From the NCBI GenBank assembly GCA_947457615.1, contig CANGWK010000008.1, positions 1 through 64,000 of the forward strand: a stretch of 64,000 nt of DNA, written 5' to 3'. Each line of letters begins with the position of its first letter. Position 1 is the first letter of the stretch. The notes below the pieces were generated by a model. That model saw only the letters and a program-made list of their open reading frames with translations. It searched no databases and had not been told where the DNA came from. The position numbers and the translations under genes are program-made. Shown in pieces: positions 1 through 8,539 of this stretch. The stretch comes from Flavobacteriaceae bacterium (GTDB lineage: Bacteria; Bacteroidota; Bacteroidia; Flavobacteriales; Flavobacteriaceae).

Positions 1-147
1 AACATGAAAAAAGTGGGTAGTTTTTTATTGCCAAATTAACCTCAAAATTAGGTGGTCAATTTGCTCCGGAAAGTGGTGGTCAATTTGCTCCGGAAATGGT
101 GGTCAATTTAGACTGGAAAGTGGTGGTCAATTTGACCGGATTTTCCA
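1..147 (+). mobile_element. Right end of an IS21-like insertion sequence (partial)
   Basis: Four imperfect copies of a unit reading GGTGGTCAATTT followed by GCTCCGGAA or a variant occur at 51-71, 73-95, 97-118 and 120-140. Multiple terminal repeats of this kind are typical of IS21-family ends, and the last copy runs to TTTTCCA, so the element probably ends in CA at 147. Bases 1-39 are an open frame ending in TAA at 37-39 and could be the tail of the IstB helper ATPase, but 12 codons are too few to prove it. The rest of the element lies outside the window, so the other end and any target-site duplication cannot be seen. Confidence 0.6.
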
Positions 148-363
148 ATGCCTATTATTAATTTAGAGGTCTTGGATTGTGTTGGTTATGGTAAAAATAA
201 AAGTATTATTGATGTAGATAAAACAGCTTCATTCTATAATAGTTTTGGATTTGAAATAATAGAGAGTTCTTTAAAATATAGAAAGATGGAATTAGATATT
301 GTTAGAGCAATTGAGATTAGTAGTGATTTTGAAAAATCCTTGTTTAAAGGTTTCACCGATTAA
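148..363 (+). pseudogene. 3' fragment of an unrecognised gene cut by the IS end
   Basis: A 71-codon open frame begins with ATG directly after the presumed end of the insertion sequence and has no ribosome-binding region of its own. The in-frame stop at 133-135 lies inside the element. The simplest reading is that the element inserted into a longer gene and this is its surviving 3' part; the ATG may be a coincidence. The residues (ending FEKSLFKGFTD) match no family I recognise. It could also be an intact small gene. Confidence 0.4.
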
Positions 364-389
364 TTAGTAATTTAATAAAAATAGAATAT

Positions 390-605
390 ATGAGTAGAAT
401 TGAACAAGTTGTAGTATCAAAATCAGAGCAAAGAATAGAGTTCTTTAAATGTAACCCTGATATGAATGAGAGTGTTTTTAATAAGTATTGGAATGAGCTT
501 ATTAAATATGATTTACCTGAATTATTCCCAAATCATTTTATAACTATTATTGATAAAGATTTAGATAGTATTGAAGGTAAAAAAGTAGTAATTGAATATA
601 ACTAA
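390..605 (+). CDS. Small hypothetical protein (71 aa)
   Basis: Open frame with an A-rich leader (AAAAATAGAATATATG) typical of flavobacterial starts. The product is a soluble, charged 71-residue protein with no signal peptide, membrane segment or recognisable motif. It is followed 11 bases later by another small gene in the same direction, and both precede a clear terminator, so 390-916 is probably one transcript. It belongs to the accessory strip next to the IS end. Function unknown. Confidence 0.5.
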   Translation: MSRIEQVVVSKSEQRIEFFKCNPDMNESVFNKYWNELIKYDLPELFPNHFITIIDKDLDSIEGKKVVIEYN

Positions 606-616
606 AAATAGAAAAT

Positions 617-916
617 ATGGAAAAAGTATTAAGAACAATTATTGATGATACATTCAAACAAATTACATTTTTAATTGAGAACTCTAATAGACTAAAAGAT
701 ATGTCTAACGGGTTATTTAATCCAAATAAATTAGAAACATTTAGAGATTATATAAATGTTATATACCTTATTAAAATGGATAAAGGTAATTCTATGTCTA
801 AATTAAATCATAGTCAGTATATAAAGATACTTGATGCTGGTGTAATGGATGAAAATTTATTCAATATGTCTATTATAACCAAAAAGTTAGAGTTGTCCGA
901 ATTGAATGCTGCTTAA
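617..916 (+). CDS. Small hypothetical protein (99 aa)
   Basis: Open frame of 99 codons preceded by an A-rich leader (AAAAATAGAAAATATG) almost identical to that of the gene just upstream, which suggests both are real and co-transcribed. The protein looks helical and soluble (for example FRDYINVIYLIKMDKG) with no motif I recognise. A hairpin terminator follows the stop codon immediately, confirming an operon end here. Confidence 0.55.
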   Translation: MEKVLRTIIDDTFKQITFLIENSNRLKDMSNGLFNPNKLETFRDYINVIYLIKMDKGNSMSKLNHSQYIKILDAGVMDENLFNMSIITKKLELSELNAA

Positions 917-917
917 C

Positions 918-948
918 AAAGGTCTCCTATCAAGTGAGACCTTTTTTA
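918..948 (+). terminator. Rho-independent terminator after the small hypothetical genes
   Basis: AGGTCTC at 920-926 pairs perfectly with GAGACCT at 936-942 around a 9-base loop and is followed by a run of T to 947. It lies directly after the stop codon at 914-916. Confidence 0.85.
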
Positions 949-1003
949 TGCTTATTACTTTTATTACATTTGTTAAATGATTGCAAAATAAAGCTAAAAG
1001 ACG

Positions 1004-1534
1004 ATGAACTTCAAAAATTACTTAAAAGGAATTGTAGTAGATGCGGATTTAATAAAAAACCCTAAATACATTTTCTTTCAAAAATTACCTAAAAACCTAT
1101 TAAAACTCTATTGGGAAGATATAGGAAAAAATCCTATAGGTCTTTTATTTTTCCCTATTCATTTTATTTTTTATCTATTTATTTTTCTTAGTAATTTTAT
1201 ACCAGTTTCATTAAGGATTATAGATACTTTTATAAATAGAAAAAACTGGAACTCCTATTATTCTAAAAAAGAAATAAAAAAACTTTGGAGCGCTGGAGTT
1301 TCTTTGGAGGAATTAAAAGCTTTGGAAAATATAGGTTTTTCTCGAAAAATGGTAAGAGCTTGGATAAGTTTAGGGTATCGTTTAGATGGATTAAAATCTT
1401 TAGATACAGAGGATATTTCTAAAAGTACACTTCTTAAAAAATTTCATGAAAAAAGAGATTTATACTATTCACTTTTTTTCTATATCGCACCTATGTTATT
1501 GATATGGCTAATAAACACAATAATAGATGGATAA
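1004..1534 (+). CDS. Hypothetical membrane protein with two transmembrane segments (176 aa)
   Basis: The protein has a strongly hydrophobic stretch at about residues 44-72 (IGLLFFPIHFIFYLFIFLSN) and another near the C-terminus at about 151-172 (SLFFYIAPMLLIWLINTII). The middle, about 80-145, is charged and helical, and carries two short segments built on similar helix patterns (LWSAGVSLEELKALENIGFS; MVRAWISLGYRLDGLKSLD), which could form a small helical domain between the membrane anchors. I do not recognise the family. Its last 8 bases overlap the ATG of a 45-codon frame, suggesting a coupled gene pair. Confidence 0.55.
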   Translation: MNFKNYLKGIVVDADLIKNPKYIFFQKLPKNLLKLYWEDIGKNPIGLLFFPIHFIFYLFIFLSNFIPVSLRIIDTFINRKNWNSYYSKKEIKKLWSAGVSLEELKALENIGFSRKMVRAWISLGYRLDGLKSLDTEDISKSTLLKKFHEKRDLYYSLFFYIAPMLLIWLINTIIDG

Positions 1535-1664
1535 CAAGAAACTAGAAGTAACTGATATAATAATTTCAGGTGCTTTTGTTTCTGCCGAGAATGCTATTAG
1601 AGATATGATTGAAATAGATTTCTGTAAAGAAGTTAGTGAAATCATTGAAGAAAATAAAGAATGA
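1527..1664 (+). CDS. Small hypothetical protein (45 aa) overlapping the upstream membrane gene
   Basis: ATG at 1527 lies inside the last codons of the upstream gene (ATGGATAA, 8-base overlap) and the frame runs 45 codons to TGA at 1662-1664. Such overlap is typical of translational coupling. The product is acidic and helical (MDNKKLEVTDIIISGAFVSA at the N-terminus, then glutamate-rich) with no membrane segment. No homologue is recognised; a small partner of the upstream membrane protein is one possibility. Confidence 0.4.
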   Translation: MDNKKLEVTDIIISGAFVSAENAIRDMIEIDFCKEVSEIIEENKE

Positions 1665-1729
1665 AAATTAAATGATTTAGTAATTTAATTCAGATCCGTC
1701 TTAATGGTCTGAATTGGTAAAAATATTAT

Positions 1730-2350
1730 ATGACATTAGAAGAAAGAGAAAATCTATTAATATTATTAAAAGATAAGTTTGAACGTGCTTTTATTAATTT
1801 AATTGATAATGATTTACTCAATTTAGAAAAAACAAAGTTTTTTTCAATTGTCTGTCCAACTCGTTCTTATTATGGTAATAGAGATTACTTTATTGAACTT
1901 ACAGAAGATTGGGTTTCTTTTAGAAATGATATTGTAAAAGGAAAATATGAACGACACCCTCATGTTAGTTTTATTGAAACTGAACTAAAATTATTAAGTA
2001 ATTATGGTTTTAATGGTAAATATAGATATGGTTTCGTTGCTGAAGTAAGATTTAATAAAGAGTTTAGTCCTTATTATGAATTACCTTGGTGTAAAGATTT
2101 TAATGGTCAAGATACTAATATTGAATTATATGATGATATATTTATTGACCCAATTGAAAAATTAAAAGTATTATTAAAACATGATGAGGATGATTTTAAA
2201 GACTATCAATTAAAGCTAGCTAATGAAAAAACAACTGGTGACCACACTTTTACAAAATCTCCTCTTTTTCATATTTTAATTATAAATACAAAAGATTTTT
2301 ACGAAATTATGCCTATACAATGGAGGTTAGTAGATGAAGTAAATCCCTGA
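1730..2350 (+). CDS. Hypothetical protein (206 aa)
   Basis: A clean 206-codon frame with an A-rich upstream region. The protein is soluble, without a signal peptide, and rich in aromatic and acidic residues. Segments such as WVSFRNDIVKGKYERHP and YGFVAEVRFNKEFSPYYELP suggest a mixed alpha/beta fold, but I recognise no domain. It stands alone, is very AT-rich, and is the last gene of the accessory strip before the housekeeping gene guaA. Confidence 0.55.
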   Translation: MTLEERENLLILLKDKFERAFINLIDNDLLNLEKTKFFSIVCPTRSYYGNRDYFIELTEDWVSFRNDIVKGKYERHPHVSFIETELKLLSNYGFNGKYRYGFVAEVRFNKEFSPYYELPWCKDFNGQDTNIELYDDIFIDPIEKLKVLLKHDEDDFKDYQLKLANEKTTGDHTFTKSPLFHILIINTKDFYEIMPIQWRLVDEVNP

Positions 2351-2516
2351 TTGTTCTTTTAATCTATATGTTATAATATAACGTACGGAACTAGAAGGTG
2401 ATTATATTTATTAATATGTGTTTCACTATTATCTTTCCAATTATAATTATTTAATTTATTTGCCAGGGTCTGAGAGTTTGAATCAACTATAAGTTTATAG
2501 TAATTTCTTTTTTACC

Positions 2517-2592
2517 TACATTTGTACAGATTAAAAAAAATAAGAAAAAAAAGTTTCCCACTTTTTATCCCACTTTCACAAAAGTGTTTTTT
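2517..2592 (+). promoter_or_regulatory. Possible guaA distal promoter and attenuator-like hairpin
   Basis: TACATTTG at 2517-2524 matches the Bacteroidota -7 box. Downstream, CACTTT (2571-2576) pairs with AAAGTG (2581-2586) around a CACA loop and is followed by six T (2587-2592), the shape of an intrinsic terminator. CACTTTT at 2559-2565 could pair instead with AAAAGTG at 2580-2586, and AAAAAGT at 2548-2554 with ACTTTTT at 2560-2566, so alternative folds compete. It may be an attenuator for guaA or just the terminator of the upstream gene. Confidence 0.35.
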
Positions 2593-2627
2593 ATTTATTT
2601 GAAAATCAATAAATTACAACATAACTA

Positions 2628-2635
2628 TACTTTTG
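2628..2635 (+). promoter_or_regulatory. Proximal guaA promoter (-7 box TACTTTTG)
   Basis: TACTTTTG matches the Bacteroidota -7 consensus TAnnTTTG. It ends only 3 bases before the guaA ATG at 2639, so a transcript from it would have almost no leader. The nearest upstream TTG (2599-2601) is 26 bases away, longer than the usual spacing, so the -33 element is not convincing. Confidence 0.4.
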
Positions 2636-2638
2636 CAC

Positions 2639-4168
2639 ATGCAACACAACATACTTATTTTAGATTTCGGATCGCAATACACACAACTTATTGCCCGACG
2701 CGTTCGCGAATTAAATATATTTTGCGAAATTTTCCCGTATAACAATTTTCCCACCGATTTATCGTCCTACAAAGCAGTAATTCTTGGTGGTAGCCCTTAC
2801 TCTGTAAGATCTGAAGACGCTTTAAAGATTGATTTATCCCACATTCGAGGCAAATTTCCAGTGCTTGCGGTGTGTTACGGAGCACAATATTTAGCCCATT
2901 TTTCTGGTGGTGAAGTTGCCGCTTCTAATACCAGAGAATACGGAAGAGCAAATTTAACTTATATAAAAGATAACGAGATTTTCTTTGAAAATGTAAACCT
3001 TAATTCGCAAGTGTGGATGAGTCATAGCGATACCATTAAGCATTTGCCCTCTAACGGAGTTAAATTAGCAAGTACCCACGATGTGGAAAATGCTGCTTAT
3101 AGAATTGAAGGCGAAACAACGTATGCAATTCAGTTTCATCCCGAAGTGTTTCATTCAACTGATGGAAAACAAATTTTAGAAAACTTTTTGGTAAAAATTG
3201 CCGAGGTACCTCAAAACTTTACCCCGAATGCTTTTGTAGACGACTGCGTAAAAGATTTGCAAGAAAAAGTGCAAAATGATAAAGTAGTTCTCGGACTTTC
3301 AGGCGGAGTAGACTCGACTGTTGCGGCAGTTTTATTGCACAAAGCCATCGGTAAAAATTTATTTTGTATTTTCGTTAACAACGGATTACTTCGCAAGAAT
3401 GAATTTGAAAGTGTGTTAGATCAATACAAAGGCATGGGCTTAAATGTGAAAGGAGTAGATGCCTCAGAACGTTTTTTAAGTGAATTAGCTGGAATAGATG
3501 ATCCCGAAACGAAACGAAAAATAATAGGTAGAGTTTTCATTGAAGTTTTTGATGATGAGTCGAAAATTATTGAAGATGTATCTTGGTTAGCCCAAGGAAC
3601 AATTTATCCCGATGTAATTGAATCGGTTTCGGTAAAAGGACCATCGGCAACCATAAAATCACACCACAATGTGGGTGGTTTACCTGATTTTATGAAATTG
3701 AAAATTGTAGAACCACTTCGAATGTTGTTTAAAGATGAGGTACGAAGAGTAGGCGCCTCCTTAGGAATTGATGCCGAATTATTAGGGCGTCATCCGTTTC
3801 CAGGGCCAGGACTATCGATTCGTATTTTAGGTGATATTACTCCAGAAAAAGTTCGTATCTTGCAAGAAGTAGATGCCATTTTTATTGAAGGTTTAAAATC
3901 ACATGGATTATACGACAAAGTTTGGCAAGCAGGAGCAATCCTTCTTCCAGTTAATAGTGTAGGAGTAATGGGTGATGAGCGTACTTATGAAAAAGTTGTA
4001 GCCCTTCGCGCAGTAGAATCTACAGACGGTATGACCGCCGATTGGGTGCATCTACCTTATGATTTCTTAATGAAAATCTCCAACGAAATTATTAACAAAG
4101 TTAGAGGTGTAAATAGAGTGGTATACGACATTAGTTCTAAACCGCCTGCAACAATTGAATGGGAATAA
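2639..4168 (+). CDS. guaA: GMP synthase (glutamine-hydrolysing)
   Basis: Converts XMP to GMP using glutamine and ATP, the last step of de novo guanine nucleotide synthesis, in the cytoplasm. The protein has an N-terminal class I glutamine amidotransferase domain (about 1-190) with nucleophile Cys79 in AVCYGAQ and the FHPE histidine-glutamate pair. An ATP pyrophosphatase domain follows with P-loop LGLSGGVDS, and a dimerisation domain ends in PPATIEWE. The 509-residue length is normal. A TTG two codons upstream is in frame, but the ATG at 2639 gives the family-typical start [16 protein letters not shown], so I take that. A TAnnTTTG box sits just before the start. Confidence 0.97.
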   Translation: MQHNILILDFGSQYTQLIARRVRELNIFCEIFPYNNFPTDLSSYKAVILGGSPYSVRSEDALKIDLSHIRGKFPVLAVCYGAQYLAHFSGGEVAASNTREYGRANLTYIKDNEIFFENVNLNSQVWMSHSDTIKHLPSNGVKLASTHDVENAAYRIEGETTYAIQFHPEVFHSTDGKQILENFLVKIAEVPQNFTPNAFVDDCVKDLQEKVQNDKVVLGLSGGVDSTVAAVLLHKAIGKNLFCIFVNNGLLRKNEFESVLDQYKGMGLNVKGVDASERFLSELAGIDDPETKRKIIGRVFIEVFDDESKIIEDVSWLAQGTIYPDVIESVSVKGPSATIKSHHNVGGLPDFMKLKIVEPLRMLFKDEVRRVGASLGIDAELLGRHPFPGPGLSIRILGDITPEKVRILQEVDAIFIEGLKSHGLYDKVWQAGAILLPVNSVGVMGDERTYEKVVALRAVESTDGMTADWVHLPYDFLMKISNEIINKVRGVNRVVYDISSKPPATIEWE

Positions 4169-4170
4169 AA

Positions 4171-4224
4171 CAATTGCAATATCAAAAAACAATTGCAATA
4201 TCAAAAGTCAATTGTAATATCAAT
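4171..4224 (+). repeat. Three tandem 19-base repeats after guaA
   Basis: CAATTGCAATATCAAAA starts at 4171 and 4190, and a third copy with one change (CAATTGTAATATCAA) starts at 4209, giving a period of exactly 19 bases. The array lies between the guaA stop and the next gene. No function can be assigned; it may be a simple tandem duplication. Confidence 0.7.
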
Positions 4225-4265
4225 AATTAATAATCTATTTCAATTGATTTTTTAAATTTAATATT

Positions 4266-6005
4266 ATGCTAAAAAGGGTTATTTATATTTTTGTGTTTCT
4301 GATTTCGGCATCTAGTTTTGGTCAGAATTATACTAAACACAACGTTGCTAAAGGGGAAACAATTTCGTCAATTGCACAAAAATATAAAGTAACGCCTTAT
4401 GATATTTATAAATTAAATCCCGATTCTCAAAACGGTATTAAGGAGAATTCAGTTTTATTGATTCCTAGTAGTGTTACCCATCCTGCTTCAACTTCTAATT
4501 CTAAAAAACTGAATACATCAAATAAGATTGCTACTTATGTTGTTGTAATTGGAGATACAAAATATAATATTGCTAAAAAATTTGGTATTTCTGTTGAAGA
4601 ATTAGAAATTCAAAATCCAGAAATAAAAGAGAATCTTCCTCTTGGATTTAGTTTAAAAATCAAGTCGGAAAAGGCATTATCTGTTCCTCCAAAAGTTATT
4701 TCCGATATACCAAAACCACAAGTTAAGTCAAGTAATTTATTAGAGTATACTGTAAAGCAAGGGGAAACTTTATATAGTTTAACGCATCTTTTTAATCTTC
4801 CAGAGGCAACTTTAATTAATTTGAACCCCGATTTAAAAGACGGAGTTAAAGAAGGTATGGTTTTGAAAGTTTCTTCAAACCTTTCGTTTGCTAAAGAAAC
4901 TAAAAATGGTTTTAAAGATTTGTCTAAATCGATTTCAAGCCAACAGAAAAAGCAATTGGTGCTATTTTTGCCTTTTAATGTTTCAAAAATTCAAAACGAT
5001 TCGGTTACTTCGGTTTCTGAACGTTTGAAAAAAGATAAATTCCTAAACATGACACTCGACTTTTATTCGGGTGCTTTAATGGCAATTGATTCGGCTAGGG
5101 TTATAGGAGTGAATATAGAAGTGAAAATTTACGATTCAGAAGAAACTAAAAACACAACTAGTGCTTTATCTATAATCTCGGGCAGTGATTTTGCAAATAC
5201 GGATGCTGTTATCGGGCCATTTTACCAAGTAAATGTTGAAAAAGTGGCAGCTGCATTGGAGAATCAAAATATTCCTGTGATTTCACCATTGTCTAAAGAC
5301 GAAGGTAAATCATTTAAAAATTTATACCAATCGATGCCTCATAACGAAGCAATTAAGAATGCGGTGTTCGATTATATGCATTCTAAAAACGGTAACATAA
5401 TTGCTATAGTCGATCCTAAGAAAATGGCAATAAAACAATACTTTCAAGATTTCCAAAAGGATGTGAAACTAGTTGGTGTTAATGATAAAGGGGGATTTGT
5501 AGCAGATAGCATCAAGAAATATTTTGTAAAAAATAGAATGAATTATGTTATTCTTGCTTCTGAAAAAACAGGCGTTATTATCTCGGTTACTACCTTCATG
5601 CAAAGTGCTTTGAAGGACTATCAAGTTCAATTAGTCATTTTAGAACCAAACGAAACATTAGATTTTGAAGAAATTGCATTATCTCGATTGACCAAATTGA
5701 AAATGGCCTATCCATCTGCATCCAAAGAAAACGAAACAGAGGAAGCGCAACAATTTGCTGTAGCATACAAAAAGAAAAACAGAATATTTCCAAATCAATA
5801 TGCCATTCGTGGATTTGATTTGACTTTCGACACGATGTTGCGATTGTCGCAAGGTCAAACCTTTGAAGATAGCATCAATGCAAATGCTTCAATACAAATT
5901 GAAAGTAAATTTGATTATGTCAAAAAACTTTCGGGGGGATATATAAATAACGGAGTTTTTATATTGTACTACGACGAAGATTTAACTATAAAACAAGCAC
6001 AATAA
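4266..6005 (+). CDS. Secreted LysM-repeat protein fused to a periplasmic-binding (type 1) domain
   Basis: The protein starts with a signal peptide (MLKRVIYIFVFLISASSFGQ). Three LysM peptidoglycan-binding modules follow at about residues 23-68, 90-133 and 160-203, the first and third with the classic KGETISSIAQKY and QGETLYSLTHLF pattern. From about 230 to 570 it resembles a type 1 periplasmic binding protein of the branched-chain amino-acid receptor kind (for example DAVIGPFYQVNVEKVAAALE, QNIPVISPLSKDE). No ABC permease or ATPase lies nearby, so a transport role is doubtful; a cell-wall-anchored sensor or scaffold is more plausible, by inference. Its stop overlaps the next start (TAATG), implying co-translation with the OsmC gene. 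Confidence 0.8.
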   Translation: MLKRVIYIFVFLISASSFGQNYTKHNVAKGETISSIAQKYKVTPYDIYKLNPDSQNGIKENSVLLIPSSVTHPASTSNSKKLNTSNKIATYVVVIGDTKYNIAKKFGISVEELEIQNPEIKENLPLGFSLKIKSEKALSVPPKVISDIPKPQVKSSNLLEYTVKQGETLYSLTHLFNLPEATLINLNPDLKDGVKEGMVLKVSSNLSFAKETKNGFKDLSKSISSQQKKQLVLFLPFNVSKIQNDSVTSVSERLKKDKFLNMTLDFYSGALMAIDSARVIGVNIEVKIYDSEETKNTTSALSIISGSDFANTDAVIGPFYQVNVEKVAAALENQNIPVISPLSKDEGKSFKNLYQSMPHNEAIKNAVFDYMHSKNGNIIAIVDPKKMAIKQYFQDFQKDVKLVGVNDKGGFVADSIKKYFVKNRMNYVILASEKTGVIISVTTFMQSALKDYQVQLVILEPNETLDFEEIALSRLTKLKMAYPSASKENETEEAQQFAVAYKKKNRIFPNQYAIRGFDLTFDTMLRLSQGQTFEDSINANASIQIESKFDYVKKLSGGYINNGVFILYYDEDLTIKQAQ

Positions 6006-6409
6006 TGCCAACATCAAAAGTAACTTACCTTGGGGATTTAAGAACATCTTCCATTCATTTACAATCTGGAGCCGTAATTATTACCGATGCGCCAACAGAT
6101 AATAATGGTAAAGGAGAAGCTTTTTCTCCAACCGATACCGTTGCTAATGGTTTGGCTTCTTGTATGTTTACCGTTATGGGAATTAAAGCAAATGATTTAG
6201 GCATTGATTTATCGGGTTCCAATGCCGAAGTTACTAAGGTTATGGCTGCTGACCCAAGAAGAATTTCAGAAATTCATGTAAGTTTTGTAATGAATTTTGC
6301 TGCCGATGAAAAAACCAAAACAATTCTAGAACGAACTGCGATGACATGCCCCGTTCATTATAGTTTGCATCCGGACATTAAGAAGGAGATTAGTTTTGTT
6401 TGGAAATAG
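6005..6409 (+). CDS. OsmC family protein
   Basis: OsmC/Ohr-type proteins reduce peroxides through two redox cysteines. Here these are probably Cys53 (in NGLASCMFTVMG) and Cys115 (in AMTCPVHYSLHP), both in the expected positions for a 134-residue OsmC protein of the YhfA-like branch. It is cytoplasmic, with no signal peptide. The ATG overlaps the stop of the LysM-fusion gene by one base, so the two are translationally coupled. Substrate unknown; the family assignment is secure, the physiological role is not. Confidence 0.88.
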   Translation: MPTSKVTYLGDLRTSSIHLQSGAVIITDAPTDNNGKGEAFSPTDTVANGLASCMFTVMGIKANDLGIDLSGSNAEVTKVMAADPRRISEIHVSFVMNFAADEKTKTILERTAMTCPVHYSLHPDIKKEISFVWK

Positions 6410-6514
6410 TATTTGAAAAGGAAAAAATAAAATAGAATAAAGAATATAGATTTTCTAGAGAATCCACATCTTTCATCTATTTTTTATTATCTCTATTCTA
6501 TTCTCTAAAAAAAA

Positions 6515-6745
6515 ATGGACGACCAACAAAAATCACTTATTAAATTAGCGCACACTAAGATGCCCTTCGGTAAATACGAAGGCTACTTTCTTATTGATTT
6601 ACCAGAATATTACGTGGTTTGGTATAGCAATAAAGGCTTTCCAAAAGGACAACTTGGTGAACAATTGCAGCTCATTTACGAATTAAAATTAAATGGTTTG
6701 GAAGAGTTAATTAGAAATATCAAAAAAAAATATCCAAAACAATAA
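6515..6745 (+). CDS. DUF3820 family protein
   Basis: A 76-residue protein with the family core MPFGKYEGYFLIDLPEYYV and a WY segment, followed by a helical tail. DUF3820 proteins are small and uncharacterised, and are sometimes described as putative quorum-sensing-regulated factors; no biochemical role is established here. The gene lies between osmC and pyrG with a 105-base gap upstream that is AT-rich and contains loosely repeated AGAATA motifs. Confidence 0.82.
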   Translation: MDDQQKSLIKLAHTKMPFGKYEGYFLIDLPEYYVVWYSNKGFPKGQLGEQLQLIYELKLNGLEELIRNIKKKYPKQ

Positions 6746-6775
6746 TTTAGAATTTTAGATTTGATATTTTTATAA

Positions 6776-8494
<1,719 letters not shown>

Positions 8495-8539
8495 CAATTC
8501 AGTGCTTAATGCGACTGATTCATAAATTATAAAAAGATA

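Noticed and set aside
1..39. Open frame that might be the end of the IstB ATPase
   Set aside because: Only 12 codons are visible, too few to assign; mentioned inside the IS entry only.
2461..2500. T-loop-like GAGTTTGAATC that could be part of a tRNA or attachment site
   Set aside because: The flanking bases do not form the T stem, and no acceptor, D or anticodon arms can be placed around it.
2633..2638. TTG start two codons before guaA ATG
   Set aside because: It overlaps the promoter box, and the ATG at 2639 gives the family-typical N-terminus.
4141..4224. guaA 3' end as an integration site of a genomic island
   Set aside because: guaA ends are known island targets in some bacteria, but no integrase or island follows; ordinary conserved genes do.
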